Assembly: GCA_905250075.1 (NCBI GenBank)
Contig: CAJNOP010000001.1
Coordinates: 4,188,514-4,252,513, forward strand
From: Rotaria sp. Silwood1
Taxonomy: Eukaryota; Rotifera; Eurotatoria; Philodinida; Philodinidae
Direction of reading: 5' to 3'
Length of the DNA: 64,000 nt
This document shows, piece after piece, positions 10,001-24,900 of the stretch; positions within the stretch are counted from its first letter, which is position 1; each line of letters opens with the position of its first letter. Under the pieces are notes generated by a model, which made no database searches, was not told the DNA's origin, and worked only from the letters and a program-made list of their open reading frames with translations. The translations under genes and the position numbers were made by a program.

Positions 10001-12766
10001 ATTCAAGTCAACTCTAAACTTTCTGCAGTTGTATTATGAACTTATGTCCATTGGAAATTAGAACTCTGAACCTATTAATGATAAATTCTAAAACAAACAA
10101 AATCGATATCTAGGATGTGGAAAGTTTGATAAAGAAAACATGATAACAGCGATGTCATCGGCTAATATGCGTAGATACAAAATAAAACCTAAAAGATCAT
10201 GTATTCTTATATCAGATTTGTGTGATAGTATATTATGGTTACCTAAATCAGAGATTACACATTCAGAAGTTTTCACATTTTGACAAGCTAACTTTTAGAA
10301 ACTCTCTCAATGCCTATTCATTCGTTACTGTGTACTCAAATTACTGCCACCTGCTGTACAGTTCCAATGGTGAAAAGCGTATGTCTATTTCTTATTTCTA
10401 TCGAAACTTACAAAGATTGAATCTTCTAATTTACAGGCATCTCTTCAATATGCAATGGTATTGTGATTAACTTAGAGAATAAATATTTCAAAACTTTTTT
10501 ATAGAACAAATAACAAAAAAAATGAATATTTAATATTCATAAAAATACTGATTTAAAAAAAAAGTAATCAGAAATGACAAATTTATTATCATGTTCTAAA
10601 ATTCTATTACTTCTGAGCAATACTGTATATCTTTTTAGAGCTATGACGAGCATTGACTTATGACGAAAAGTAGGTGTTTCCTATAGAGGACACTCATGAT
10701 TCTCTTGATTTATAATTATACAAAATACTTTACAAATAATTATCAAGGTAACTGTCATAATCTTTGTCAATGAAAATCAAGGGAACCATCGGTGTCCATG
10801 ATTGTACGTCGATTTTATAGATATCTCTGACATCGACATGTATTTGCGAATTTATGACTGAAATATTGATCACATATATTATGAATATCTTTCTTTCAAC
10901 TATACTAAACTTTAAAATAGAAATTATGTAAACAAAAACAAATCATTCAAGATTCATTACTTTTCTTTCGATGTTTGAATTTTCATCACTCTTGATAACA
11001 AATGTATATTCAATACATCGAAAAATTTCTTTAAATAATTTAATGTTTCATCGAATTCTTCGATATCATTTCTTTCTATTTCTTCATTGTTTTCCATCCG
11101 TATTAAAACCATAGTTGTTTCAACATCAATAACTAATTTCATTTTTTTCTCAATTAATATATGAATAAATCCTTGAAAACAATACGATGCAAATGTTTGA
11201 ATATTTTTTTCCATTAATAATCTTTCTCCTTTTTCTTCATGAAATATACATTGAAAAAGTTGATCAAGATAATTTAAATTTAATTTCAATTGATTTTTAG
11301 TGGTTCGATCAACACCATCATTCCATAAAGTATGATGTGTTTGACAAATATCTGTACGTAGTTGTCTAACATATTTTTGAAATGTTTCATATAGTGGATA
11401 ATGTTGTTGATAAAATTTATCATTACTATGTGGAAATAAATATTCATTATTAATTAGATTTTCTATAGTTTCGTATAAATTTTTTGCTTCATTTAAAGCA
11501 CCTTTTTTACATAATTGTCGACATTCTAAAACAAAAACCATAATAACAAGTGAAACAGGAAAAGTTTTGAAATATGTTTTTTTTCTTTCTTGTTTACCAT
11601 GAATATGATTGTGTAACTGAATTAATTGTTTAATACCATTAATAAATTGATTTAAACGATGAACTTGATGATAATTAGAATTAACATGACGTGCATGATT
11701 TTCTAATTTTGAATAATCTTCAATTTGTTTAATTAGATCTTCTCGTTTAATTTCTAATTGTTCACATTGTTCAACAAGTTTTGAAGTTTGAGTATTAATT
11801 TTATTTATATCTTGAGTTTTGGTTAAGTATAATTGATGAATTTGATTTTTATTATCATCAATTTCTTGTTTTACTTTGTCTTTTAACAAATCAATATGAT
11901 CAGAACTGATGGATTCTAAATAATTTCTCTTAAATTAATTAATCAGTACAAGCAGACTGAGATGAGACAGGAATAGTCTTAGATGAAAGAATATTTAAAA
12001 TTATCCTTCCAATGTAAAATTATCTTGATGCAATGAAAAGTTCTTTGTTTAGTGATAAATCTATTCTCAGAAATTTTCTTTTATTGATAATTAAAATAAG
12101 CAACTTAATAATATTAATGTGCTTAACAATGTAAATGTTATGTTAGATTTTTTATTCGAGAATTTCTACAGAAAAAATTGATTCAACCCTCAATATGTTT
12201 AATACCGAACGATGATCAATACTTGTCAAAGTATCACAATCTTATTTCTATCATCGAAGATAGCAAAAGTTAAAATATTCTCTTATGTAATCTCTGTCGC
12301 CTGTGCAATTTTCTTCACAAGACTACTTATCAATAGCGAAATCATTCCAATTCATTAAGTAAGTTAAGAATGAACAAATACAAATGACCCTTATCAGCGA
12401 GACTCAAAAGATGTTCAGTACTCGCCAGCTGGTTTAACATAATACATAACTTTTAATTAGTTTTTCACAATTGACAGAAATTCAATTCATACCATGAAGT
12501 ATTTATTCAATATTCCAAAGCTAAAGCTCTACATATCAATTCCCTATGTAGACAAACGATATTATTAACATCTCGAAAAGCTTTAGACAGACACTTTATA
12601 CATGACAAGATTATAAAAATATGAGAAATGATTTTCTTTTTTGACAATCCTAATTTTTCAACTATGTGTTCGTCGTTAAGTACATTTCAACAACATTTAA
12701 TTGATTTAAATAAAACTTACGATTGAATGATTTAATATCATTTTTTTCTAGAAAATCTGCCAACAT
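7015..12766 (-). CDS. ZW10: ZW10 kinetochore and vesicle-tethering protein (7 exons)
   Basis: The protein belongs to the RZZ kinetochore complex and the NRZ ER-Golgi tether. Exons read in order: 12766-12721 (MLADFLEKNDIKSF), 11915 to about 10959 (coiled-coil N-terminal half), 9660 to about 9182, about 9113-8941, about 7854-7646, about 7582-7446 and about 7389-7015. Splice phases agree at each junction. The C-terminus, LIRALFQTSERRTAALAKI, is almost the diagnostic ZW10 ending, and NTYMYVAH plus TFVDYVPIFR match the conserved middle. The start follows a perfect TTTTTTCAG acceptor immediately before the ATG. Two introns exceed 1 kb (about 7855-8940 and 9661-10958). It sits 198 nt downstream of ZFYVE26 and 91 nt upstream of HINT3 on the same strand. 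Internal exon edges are my reading of GT..AG sites and may shift by a few bases. Confidence 0.9.
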
Positions 12767-12780
12767 CTGAAAAAACAAAA
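12767..12780 (-). promoter_or_regulatory. Acceptor-like site abutting the ZW10 start codon
   Basis: The minus strand reads TTTTGTTTTTTCAG directly followed by the ZW10 ATG. A strong 3' splice site touching a start codon, with no coding sequence immediately upstream, fits spliced-leader addition to a downstream cistron. Confidence 0.5.
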
Positions 12781-12964
12781 AATTCACAATCTAAATGAAT
12801 TACAAGAATTTTAAAAAAAAATCATATTTGTTTTTTTTTATTTCTTCAAAAAAGAAAGATGTTAACACTATAAAGAAAAAAAATCACCTAAAGAAATATT
12901 ATAATCACAAGAGAAAATAAAATAAATATTGGTGCAGTTTATTACGCGAAAGACTAGATTAATT

Positions 12965-15900
12965 TCACTGTTCAGTTGCTCGATTTTCTAACCATTTTTT
13001 ACATATATCATAAACAGCTGTTTGACCACTTTTTTGTGCATCATCCCGAATCAAACGAACTTTATCTTCTTTTCCAAGACGAATAGCTATTAAATAAGCA
13101 GCACGTAATTTACCAACAGCAATATAAACATTTATACGAGTATCATCATTCTTAATCATTTGAATTAATGTATCTTGTTCTCGACTCTAGAAAACAAATA
13201 AACATAAAATATGAAAATTAAAAGAATTGTATTCGTTGACTTTACTTGTTCAACATCAGAACCCGAGTGTCGTACACAACTTTCAATAATATCATCATAT
13301 AATTTATTATCTGTATAACCATTTTCACGTACTAATTGAAGTAATTGTTGAAGAGAACGATAATCACGACGTTTACCAATCTGTTCAGCACATGGAACAA
13401 ATACTTCCGTTGGTGAAAAATTCATTTCCTAAAAAGAAACAACAGAAATTTAAATCGAAAACAAAAACAAGTAAATTCTACCTTGGTTATTTTATTAATT
13501 AAATTAAATGCATTTGTTATTGTATCAGATATTGTTATTAAACCTGAGATAAGTTTAAATATGGATTCTTTTCCATCAAATACTGTTGGACAATTAATTA
13601 ATATATTTGAACCATTCGTATTAAGTCGTTTTAATTGGGTGTAAATATAACGAGTAATTTCTAATTGAAGATCAATTTTATTTGTAGTACTAAAATTAAC
13701 GGAAAAGATATTATTCTCCAAATTTATATTTAATATGAAATTTTTTAGAGTAAGAAAACTGTTTCAATGTGAGCTTTTTTTTAACTGCTTAATATGTTCT
13801 CCACTAAGCCAGTATACTTCCAGATTTAATTAAAGACAAATTTAATAGACATGTTATCAATTCAAAAATGAAGAGAAATAAAAAATGAAAAGAAAAAAAA
13901 CCTAATCAAAAACCATCATCGACACAACAAGAAATACAACTGAATTGTGTAAGACTAATTAAAGTTTTGCTATTTGAAATATCAAATCGGAATGAAAGAG
14001 AGAAAAACCGAACATCAAAATTTTCTAATTTTAGACAATCGTTAGTATTTGCTTATAGAGTCCTGCAGGACAAACCTTGTTGAGTTCTGAATCTGTTTTA
14101 TTTTCAAAATGTTTTGCGTGACTTTACCTTCTTTACATGTAAACATAAATATGAAAAGCATTCTATTGGGAGTACGCGATAGCTATGAAGTATACAGCAT
14201 ACTTCGAAATAATTTGATTATACAAAAGTAAATATGTTCTATTTCTTGTTGAAGAAATGCGAAGTATTAATCGTATCGATCGAGAACAGTATGGGTGTGT
14301 CTTAATTTTTTTTTTTACTATAATTTTTATCGTAATAGATTTTCTAATCCAAGAACAACAAAATTTCTATACCTTTGAATTTTTATCATCGATTGTTCTG
14401 TATCAACTTTTCCTTGTTGAAAACATTCTAAAGCATTTTGTAAATAATTTAAACGTTTTTCAAATAAATCTATATATGTTGTTCGATTTAAAGTAAATAA
14501 TTTAACTGATGTAATTGCTGCATTTATAAAATCATTCATAAATAATTGTAATTGTTGTAAGGAATGATACATTTCTTGTTCATTTAAATATGTACAAATA
14601 AATTTTAAATGATGTGTAAATGAATTAAGATTGTTATGTGATAATATATAACTAAATAGATGTTTGATATGATTACGTTTTAATAATGGCATATATATAT
14701 GATCACGAAATACTGTTAATGAACATTTATTTTCAAAAGCTTGAGTATACAATTCATGACGAATATAATAATCTAACAGATGTGCATCGTCGCTATAAGT
14801 TAATAAATAAAATAAAATTTCATCGTGAATTACTATTAAAAAAAAAACAAGTTATTTTATTAGATCTCGAGAATTTCGAAGCAAAAAAAATAATAACCTT
14901 TATTTGGTTGATCAGATAAACGTGGCATTACTGAAAGACTATTAAGATATTTTAAACTAGTACGCGTTTGTCCTGCTTGTCGAATTTGTTGTGCAGCTAT
15001 ATATTGACATTTTATAGAATATTTTAATGGAAGAGATGATTCAAGATATGATATAATATCATTTAAAATTTTTTCTTGACTTAAAGTACTACGTTGTTGT
15101 TGTTTTGATAATGAATCAGTTGTATCCATATGTTTTTGTAAACATTTGTCAAATTTATCACGAGCTTCAACATACTGACCAATGTGAAGATAAGCTATTT
15201 AAAATAAGCACGTTAGAATTAAAGGTATGAAAAATGTGGCAATCATAGTTCGAAGCTCTCAATGTATTTTTGTAGATAACGAACATCGAAGTGATTTTGT
15301 TTTTTTAGACAAGGATAAATATGAAAACTGGAAACAATATTTAAAGTAATAAAAAACATGTTAGTTTCATGTTAACTAACTGAATAGGAGTTGGTAGATC
15401 GCTTTTCCAATAAGACAGAAAAAAAAATTTGATACACCTGGTATCTATTCGGTACGTCAGTATTTATCGCTAAATAATTAGTACAAGATGCTCTCTAGCT
15501 TTTAGAAATATAATACATAAAAGAAAAACAAATTTTAGATAAGAATAGCTGTAGTTTCGAAATAATTTGTTTAAGTATCTCAATAAAGCAAGAACGACAA
15601 AAATGTTTTGTATTTCTTAGAACATTTATAGAAAAAACATCACTTTTCGATTTTTAATTTCTTTATGATTGAACTTCTAAATTTAGCTTGATTTCTATCG
15701 AAAATTTGTGGTTTGTTCTGATGTATCAAAGAAAGGAAACTCCAAATGCTTTTCTAAGACTTCAGATCCACCTATTATTTAGTCTCGTTAGATACTGCAA
15801 GAGAAATGAACATCTCTAGTTTTTTAGTATACAATGAATCAATGAGGATTCTAATTCATTGCAATATTTTCTGTTATCGAAATATAATAATGACCAAGTC

Positions 15901-18900
15901 GTTTATTTTTATTCAATAGACTAACTAAACAATGAATTAGATCAATACATAGTTATGTTTAATGTAAAATATTATAATTACCCATTCCCCATTGAAACCA
16001 AATTGTTTGCGTATCTAGATTACATCTTGTTGAAATATCCATTGCCAATTGATATCTTTCATCATCTAATAATTTATTTCGAATTTTTCTTAATGTATCT
16101 TGTTGTAAAAGATCATTTAATACTGGTAATGAACAATTAGCCATGTTTAAACGATTTAATATATCAACAAGATTATTATATATATCACATGAAGTTATTA
16201 ATTTTTGCTGTTCACCTAATTGTTCATCATTTATAGTACTTGTCATTAATTTCATTTTAGCAGTAAATAAAAGATTTTTTATTATATTTAATACTAAACC
16301 ATAATCGATTTCACTATTACGTTGTTTTGTTGATAATTGTTCAGATAAATATTCACATAATTTTATTACTAATTTACCACATTGATATTGATCGGAATGT
16401 AATTCAATTAATGATAAACATAATGATATACTTGGTGATTGATCATAATGAAAATCATTACGTATAAATTCATCACTTGATGTTCCTGTTAATTGATAAT
16501 GAACTTGATCACTAATAAGAGGCAATGCTGGAATATCATCAGTATCTTGTTTTTGAGTTGAATCAATTGATGATCGACGATTTAATTTATGAGTTTTCAA
16601 TAATGGATTTACTGTCGAAAAACTTGAACTTAATAGAAAAGGTTCTTCTTCTTCGACACTTGAAGTTTCACTAACAAGTGATGTACCTAATAGAAGGTTA
16701 TTTGATGTTGTGTCAGATTGTCGATTTTTACTTAAATAAACTTGACTTATTGATTGTCTTTTAAATGAACTGATTGATCTTGAAAGGCTAGAATTACAAA
16801 AAAAAATATAAAGTAGTCATATTCATCAACTATTAAGAAACATACAGATTAGTGTCTATTTATTTTCAAAACTCAATGAAACTGATTTTTTACAAATTAT
16901 ATTCAAGCAAAACTGAATCTAAAACTCATGAGTCTTTTTCAATATTTAATTATTGACTATTATAGTTTTCAATGAAATGCCAAGAAAAAGAAATCTCAGT
17001 TTTGTTCTAAGCTCTTGTTCGTTAAATAAGGAGTCATAAAGTTATGACGAATCGATATACTTATATTAATCGTTAGACTATAATATTTTCATCTTTTTTG
17101 TATTGAGACCAAAGCAATCGACGCTTAACACAGACAGTGGAAAATTTCAAAGAATGTTGGAATTAACAAACAAGAACAAGACTATCGATTCTATAATTTT
17201 CAAGCCTACAGTCGTTCCCTTTAGCTGATGGTCTCGAAAAGATTATCTATTGTTCGTAGATTGGTTATTTTGTGGATTACAGATCTTTGATACAAACTGC
17301 TACATTGTTCTCTCTAGATGATTTTGTACGCATTAATAACATCATATATAAACGAAAAATGATCTCTAACACAATACATATTTCTTAATTCTACTCAAGG
17401 ATCAAAAATGAAAGTAAATTATAAAATCAAAATTTACGGTCGAAAATTGTCAATTTTTCTTGTTGAAGTATTTGTTTCTTGACGAGTATTTATTGTTGGT
17501 GTTGGATTATTTTGCATATATTGATAGCAATCTTTACATGTACGTTCAAGACGATTTTTAATTATTGTCATTTGTTGTGAACATGCTTTACATACAACAC
17601 GACCACAACGACGACAATGATGACGACGATTAAACATTGAAAATTGTGCTTCATTACAACACATACAAATAGATACTTCCGTATCTGATATCCATAATTG
17701 TCTTGATGGTATAGCTGCAGGAACAAGAAAATCAGTTGGTTGTGTTGATGTTGTTGTTTTTGTTGTTTGTTGAGGTTGTTCATTAGGATTAGGTCGATTT
17801 GAAAGTGATGCTGATAAATAATCAAAAATTGATGATGATGTTGTTGTTTGTTGTGAAGATTTTATTGGTATTGACCTTGTTAATGGTGGACTATTAGTAG
17901 TCGACGATGATGCTGATAAATTTTGATCAGAATCTGTTACCATTTGAGATAATGTCGAAGATTTAGATGACATACGTTGACGTAAACTACCAAGCAAAGT
18001 ATTTGCACCAGAACTATAATTTCGATGACCTAATGGTGATATTTCTTGAGAACTTTTATTGTGAGTTGCATTAGAAGATGGACCTAATGATGAACGACGA
18101 CTTTCGCCTGGTGAACCAGATGACATTGGAAGAACAGACCTAAAGATTATTTAAATAAGAAACTTTTTTTTATTATCTGATAAATATTTGATTACAAATA
18201 TATTTTTTAAGTAAATGTGACGATATAACTCGTTAAATTTGAAAATAATACCAATGAAATGTTTTTTATTCATAAAATTATGTAGGTATTTATGATTAGT
18301 GGATTTTGAGCCTCTGATAATATTCAATTTTTTTATACGTTTAATTGAATTTGAAAAACCTTGTCGTGTTCAGAAGAAACTTTAGATAGCGGTTTTGATA
18401 GCCTCAAAAATTGTCTACATTTAGTTTTCAAAAAGCTATTATAATTTGGAACTAAAATGCATGGTGTGAAAATCGATATCCTTTTTAACGTTAGTTTTTT
18501 TTCATGAGTAACTTCTCTGAACGACATGCTGTAGCGCTAAATTTTTTAGAGGAACTAGAGTAGTTTAGCATCTATGTAACATATAAAAATTAGCTTCCGA
18601 AAAATTCATTATTTCGAGATCTACGTCTTTTAATTTTGAAAAATCACATGGTTAATGAATAATTTTACTCATATACTGTTTTGACTTGAAGAACTTCTAA
18701 ATCAATGTCATTTCTATTAATTAAACATAGTGCCTAACATTTAAAAATATTCTCTAATAATCTATCTAGTATTCCAATAAAGTCTTCATTTTTTTTCTAT
18801 TTACTTATTCTCATTATTTGTTTTTTCGTCAGTTTGTTGTACAACATTTAATCGTACACTTTTTTTTGTATAAAATTCAATAAGTTCATCAATTTGTTTA

Positions 18901-21900
18901 ATATTAATAATATTTTCTAGAGAATATTTTTTAATTAAAACTTTCAATGTTTCAATTGTTGATTTTGCTATATCAATTGAACTATTCATTAATAATTGTT
19001 CAAGTATAAGTAATGGTTGTCCAACTAATTGTACATATGAATCTGTTTGTTCTAATGGTATACAATTAAAAAATAAAGCTAAACCAGTAACTAGAATACA
19101 TAATTTTGATCGTTCATATTGTTCTTGAAAAAAAATTGAATTTTCTTCAAAATGTCCTAACATGTATTGTATAAGACGAAATTTAACAAATAATCTTGAA
19201 AAAGGTATGGATTTTGTATATATAACTAATGGTTTTTTCGATAAATCTTCAATTAATTCAGTACATAAATGCCATTTATCATTTTGATTTTTAATTGTAT
19301 CAATAATTTGTAAAATTTTACTTCCATTACCAATATTTTCTTCTTTCAATAACCAATGTATATGTTCTTCAATTAATTTTAATCTAACACGATCAATTAT
19401 ATTTTCTTCAACATAATTATTTAATAATGTTAACCATTTATGTCCCATATCAAATTGTTTTTCATAAATAAACATATCAACAACAACTAATGGATCACGT
19501 TGTGAATGTTCTTGTGCATGTTGCCATGTTAAACATTTTGCTGTTGTCTTTTTTATAGCCATATCTTCAATTGATATATTAGATTGATTATCATATTTAG
19601 ATATTTTTTCCATACATTTATTAAATTGTGCTAATGCACCAAGACATAATGTTTTATAAACATACATTGTATTTAAGCGTTCTTGTATCCATTGTATATA
19701 ATCTTGATGAGTTTTTTTACATGATGTTAAACATAATTGAAGTAATTTTAAACATGTTGGACCATCAAAACGTGGTAAATATGTTAGTGTTGCATGTATT
19801 AATAAATGACAATCATGAATTTTACGTAAATAATTATATGCACGATCAGGTTCAGATGCTTGTTTAATTATTGTTAATAAAGCAAGATCACGTAAAATTT
19901 GAAAATAAGGTGAATGTACAATAAATGATGGTAATAATGAATCAAATAATTCAACTATTTCAATATATTTTGAATTATTCCATAATAATGAACATAAATA
20001 AAGAAGAAGATCATATTGATATGTTAAATCATTTAATACAATTGAACGAAACCATTCATCACCAATTGATGATGTTGATTCAATTAATGTTGGAGATAAT
20101 AATAAACTTGTAAAATAATTTTTTAATGGAGTTTTATCACTTTCAATTGGTTGATTATGAACTATTGATTGAACATATATTTGAAGAATTTGTCCTAAAG
20201 CAGGAGATTTTTCTTGAACAAATGATATTGTACGAGAATCAATTAAATGACTAGGTAAATTTGTTGTTTGAGGAAGAAAATCAATTGAGGAAGAAGATAT
20301 TGTTGTAGTTGTTGTACATGATGGAAGTGAACTTGTACGACGACGAGGACGACTTTCATTTTGTTCGAATTGAGATGAACATAAACGATAATCGAAATTT
20401 ATAGAAAAATCATTTTGTGAAGGAATCACTTCAGTCATTATTGTTCGTTTTTCTAACAAAAAAAAAAAAGTTCAAATGAAAAACTTTTACACTGAAGATA
20501 TCAAATGATGTTCTTCATGTTTTTGTTTGAACAATAAATTAAAAAACTTTTGCTCTTTTTCATTTCTAGGATGGATAATGTGTATTAACAATTTGGGACA
20601 AAGTCCTGTGACGTGGAAAAGTTTAAGCTTTCTGGTGAAAAACTCGATAAAATGTCGATATCTTGAGAACGAAGATTCGAAAAGTCGAACCATTCTATAT
20701 TTCTTCATTACTTATTAACACTCATCAAATAAATATCGTCTCAGTCGAAAAGCGGTTCAATATTTGAAGAAATTCCTTCATTAGTCAAAGAAATTAACAT
20801 GTTTTTTCTATATATAATTGGAAACTACTATGTTTGTTTAAATCTGAAAGGCTTTTTAACTTTTTGAGTTTTAGTTTGAAGCTCGACAAACAAAAATCTG
20901 AGCTGAACTACTCTTTCAAAAAACTTCTTTAGGACGAATCTCATACTTTCAAATATTGTTCAATAGTAGTTTGATTGAGAATACATCCTAGAGGATTATT
21001 TTAATTGATTTATATCATTTTAAGATCATGATTTGTTCGAAAATAGAAATCAATAATAGAAAAAGTTAATACTTAATTGAGATAGTATCAACTTTATTTT
21101 GCATTTTAAATTGTTTATTCATAAATACTCTTGAAAAGTTTCTATAAAATCTCATGAATTTGTAAAAACAGATTCAAGTATTGATTATATCTATTGCTCG
21201 ACCAAATTTCAAGTTTACATTTCGTATTCGAATTGTTTCTTCAACTTAACTATTGACCGATTGATTATTCAAATGCTCATGAAATCTTTCAAATCGTTCT
21301 ATAAATTTTTGTTTATTAGTCGAACAGCATTTATAAAATCAATTCTAATCCTGATACACTACAAAATCGTACATATCTTGTATCTTACCATTCGTTGCAT
21401 ATAGAATATCATTATAAGATGAATATTCTCCAATAAATTTAACAATATCATCTTGAGTTTGATCAAATAGAGTAGAAAAAACAGATGGTAGAACAATTTG
21501 TACTGAATTATCTGTTTCATTAATTTTAATTAAAACACATTTATCAACAAAATCTCTTGTACTACGTTCTAATTGTTCATTAAGTAATTCTGGTGTTAAA
21601 ATAATAAATGGTGTCGATGAATAAATACAATCATTTAATATTAAACCTATTCGAATATGTTGATTATTATTCATTGTTGGTGCATATCGGTAAAATGGTC
21701 CTTTTGGATCCAAACTTAATTTAAGTCCATCATGAAGAATATTTTGTTTTAATATATAATATCTTATATCATATAATGATATCTGTTTAAGTTGTCCAAT
21801 ATCAATACGTGTTGTTAAAAAAAATAAAAGACGTTCAAGATCATTACGAAATATATTTGTTGTTGTTATTTGTGTTAATTTTGTTCGAATAAGTTCAATA

Positions 21901-24900
21901 TGAGATATAATTAATAGAAAATTATATAAATTTGCAAAAAAACATATTTGTTCATCATTTGTTGTTAAACGATCAAGATCAAGATATGCTAATAATGGTA
22001 ATGTATTCATTATATCAATATAATGATCGAATGAAAGTAATTTTTCGATGTCTTCAATTGTCATATGATTATGACCCGATGATTGGATAACTTCTATTTA
22101 AGTATAAAAAAAGAAGCAATTTGATACAGGCAAAACAAAGGAAAATAACTCGAGCAGATTTCAGTTGAAGTATACTAATAAAACGACTAGTTTTGCTTCC
22201 GAATAATCAATAGATAAGATGTTTATTCTTTCAGTAGTAATGCAATAGAGATTGAATTTTTTCCATTCGATTTTAATTATTCGTATTCCTTGCGCTCAAA
22301 TAAACTAGAGAAACTTATGCGATCAGATCGATTAATGTGAAATTTGTAATCTATAGAGCACTATTTGTTTTTTATTGTAAGCTAGTGACCATTGACACGT
22401 AAGTATATCTTCATACATTAGTAGATTATATAGTTCGAGTAGGCTAGACATGAGTGAGACTATTCGTTTTCTTTTGTTCTTGATCTTATTTTAGTGCAAA
22501 AAAAAAACGATTTTGAGTCTCAACTAGGAAAAAACTTCGATTTTGATAACACTCTGAGCAACAACTTTCTCAGTTTAGACTTTAAAAAATATTCTTTACT
22601 AATGTCTATATGTTTGTCATGCTTTGTCGCTATATTTTGACCCATTTAGTAAACAATATTCTCCTTTTAATATGCTCATTTGACATGAACAGAATCAGTT
22701 ATTGTTATTGTCAACAGAAAATAGACACAAGATTCAGTAATGTTTATCTCTGTAGTCGCGATGAATTATTCATAGAACTATAGTCAATAAATTTTCTTTG
22801 AAATAATAAGAAATTTGTTTATTAACTTACTTTTAATAGAATCTAATAATTTAGTAAATAATGTTCTGATAAATTTCTCTGGATGTTCATTAAAAGAATT
22901 TGGTTCATTTTGAAAATCATCTAATTTACTTGCAAGTCGTTTAAGAAATGCTGATCGTCGCAAATGTTTTTTAGCACTTTCATTTGATATTGAATATGAT
23001 ACTTGATGTAATTGAGATTGATAAGAATAGGAAAAAATATCAATTGGTTGTTGTTGTAATACTGTAGAACGTCTATGTGAATATAATGACGGTGATGTTG
23101 TTATTGTTTTATCAACAAATAATGGACGTATTATATTAAGAGTAACAGCAAGTGATATATCAACATTTAATTTTGAAGTCATTAATTGTAATTGTGCTAA
23201 ATCAATATCACTTGATCTTGCAACAATACGATGAATAAGTGATAATGGGGAATGTTTTAATAAATCAACATCTGTTGATACATCTTGTAATGGAAATTTT
23301 TCAAGAAGTATACGAAAATTTTGTAAATATGTATGAAATATTGAAAAATAATTTATATTTGAAGAAGAAGGTACTTTTGTTTGATTGGAAGTATTTCTAA
23401 ATGAATAAATGAGAAATTTTCGATGAATATATCTATATTATAAAAGAATGTTAAGTTATTCGTTTGGTGTGAGACAAAACAAAATTAGCGTAGTTAAAAA
23501 GAATGATGTTTTTACTTGATCTATGGCTTCAAAATAATGCTACTATGTATTTACGACATCAAGAATAGAAAGACAAAATCATCGTTTTCGCAGTTCGAAT
23601 TTCAAAATTCTCGTAAATGTCTACTGGATATTTATTTCAAGTCTATTGTAGTTTGACTATTTTTTGGTTTCATTAATTTCAAAGTTGAAAAAGAAAAATA
23701 CAATTACAACTAATCATCTTTAAGCTTAATTTTATTACACTGCACGTATGCTCAAAACTAGTATCACCAGAAAAAAAGAAGCTGATTAAACTTTTCCTTC
23801 ATTTTTCTTCTGTAAACTAAATCATTAAAATATATATTTATATAATCACCTAATATATGCAATTAAATCTAATTTAGCTTGTGGATCATTTTCAAAAAAT
23901 TCTCCAGTCATTTTGACTTGTTGTTCAATTGATGTAGAGTTTTGTTCATTTAAATAATATTGTCGACAATGCTCATCAAGTCTTTTATAATATTGTATAG
24001 TTTTAGTTGCTTTTGTTCCATCTAATGGTATAGTAACATCAAGTAATAAATCATAAAATGAACCATTTGATGAATTAGCTAAATTTGTATAATTAGTAAT
24101 CATTTCATTTAAAGTTTTTATTCTTGAAGTTGAATTTTTATTATTTGTTGTATTATGTGATGATGTATTTGATGAAAATAATGGACGTGGAAGTGGTAAA
24201 CGATGTTGTGCCATATCAAGTAATGTTTTACTTATGGTCATTGTTGGTGCATTTATTGCTAAATCAAATAATGTTAATGATAGAAAATGTTCATGATCAA
24301 AATAATTTGATGTTGGTAATGTTGCTGAAACAATTGATGATTGTGCTGCTTCTAATAATGGAATAATATCATTTTGTAATGATGAATTACCAAGAGCTGA
24401 TGATGCTAAATTAGCTAAACCAGCTAAAGCTGATTTTGATGATGAAGAATCAATAGGAGAACTTGATGATGTATATAATGTAGATAATTGAATAACTGTA
24501 TCACGAAATAATTTACTAAATTTTGCTTCAACAGCAAGTGGATGATCTTGCATATTGAATAACTAAAACAAAGAAAAATGAAAATTTTACTTGGAAAATA
24601 TAATATTTGAAATAAATTTTACTCGAATAACTTCATTAGCTTCAGTAATTTTGCCTTCTTTTAAACAAATAGCTAATAAATTATCACGAGTAGAAAGTAT
24701 TTGTGATACTAATGCTGATGTTGTTTTAGTTTGACTACTCATTGGAGTTGATGATGTAACACTAAATAGATCATTTATTATATGTATGATTTGATAATTA
24801 TAAAATGTTTGCTGTTCTGTTTTTCTTACCTGGATGCACTACTTTCAGAATGGCGTGATCGACGTTTTCGTCTATGAGAATGTCGATGAACAGCTTAAGG

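Noticed and set aside
17568..17825. Alternative minus-strand frame overlapping the FYVE exon
   Set aside because: It is a shifted reading of repetitive Thr/Gln codons and the zinc-finger sequence; the FYVE frame is clearly the real one.
18333..18527. Possible weak inverted repeat and open frame in the ZFYVE26 intron at 18.1-18.8 kb
   Set aside because: Only scattered words (TGTCG, TTCAGA) match between the halves; not above what I would expect by chance.
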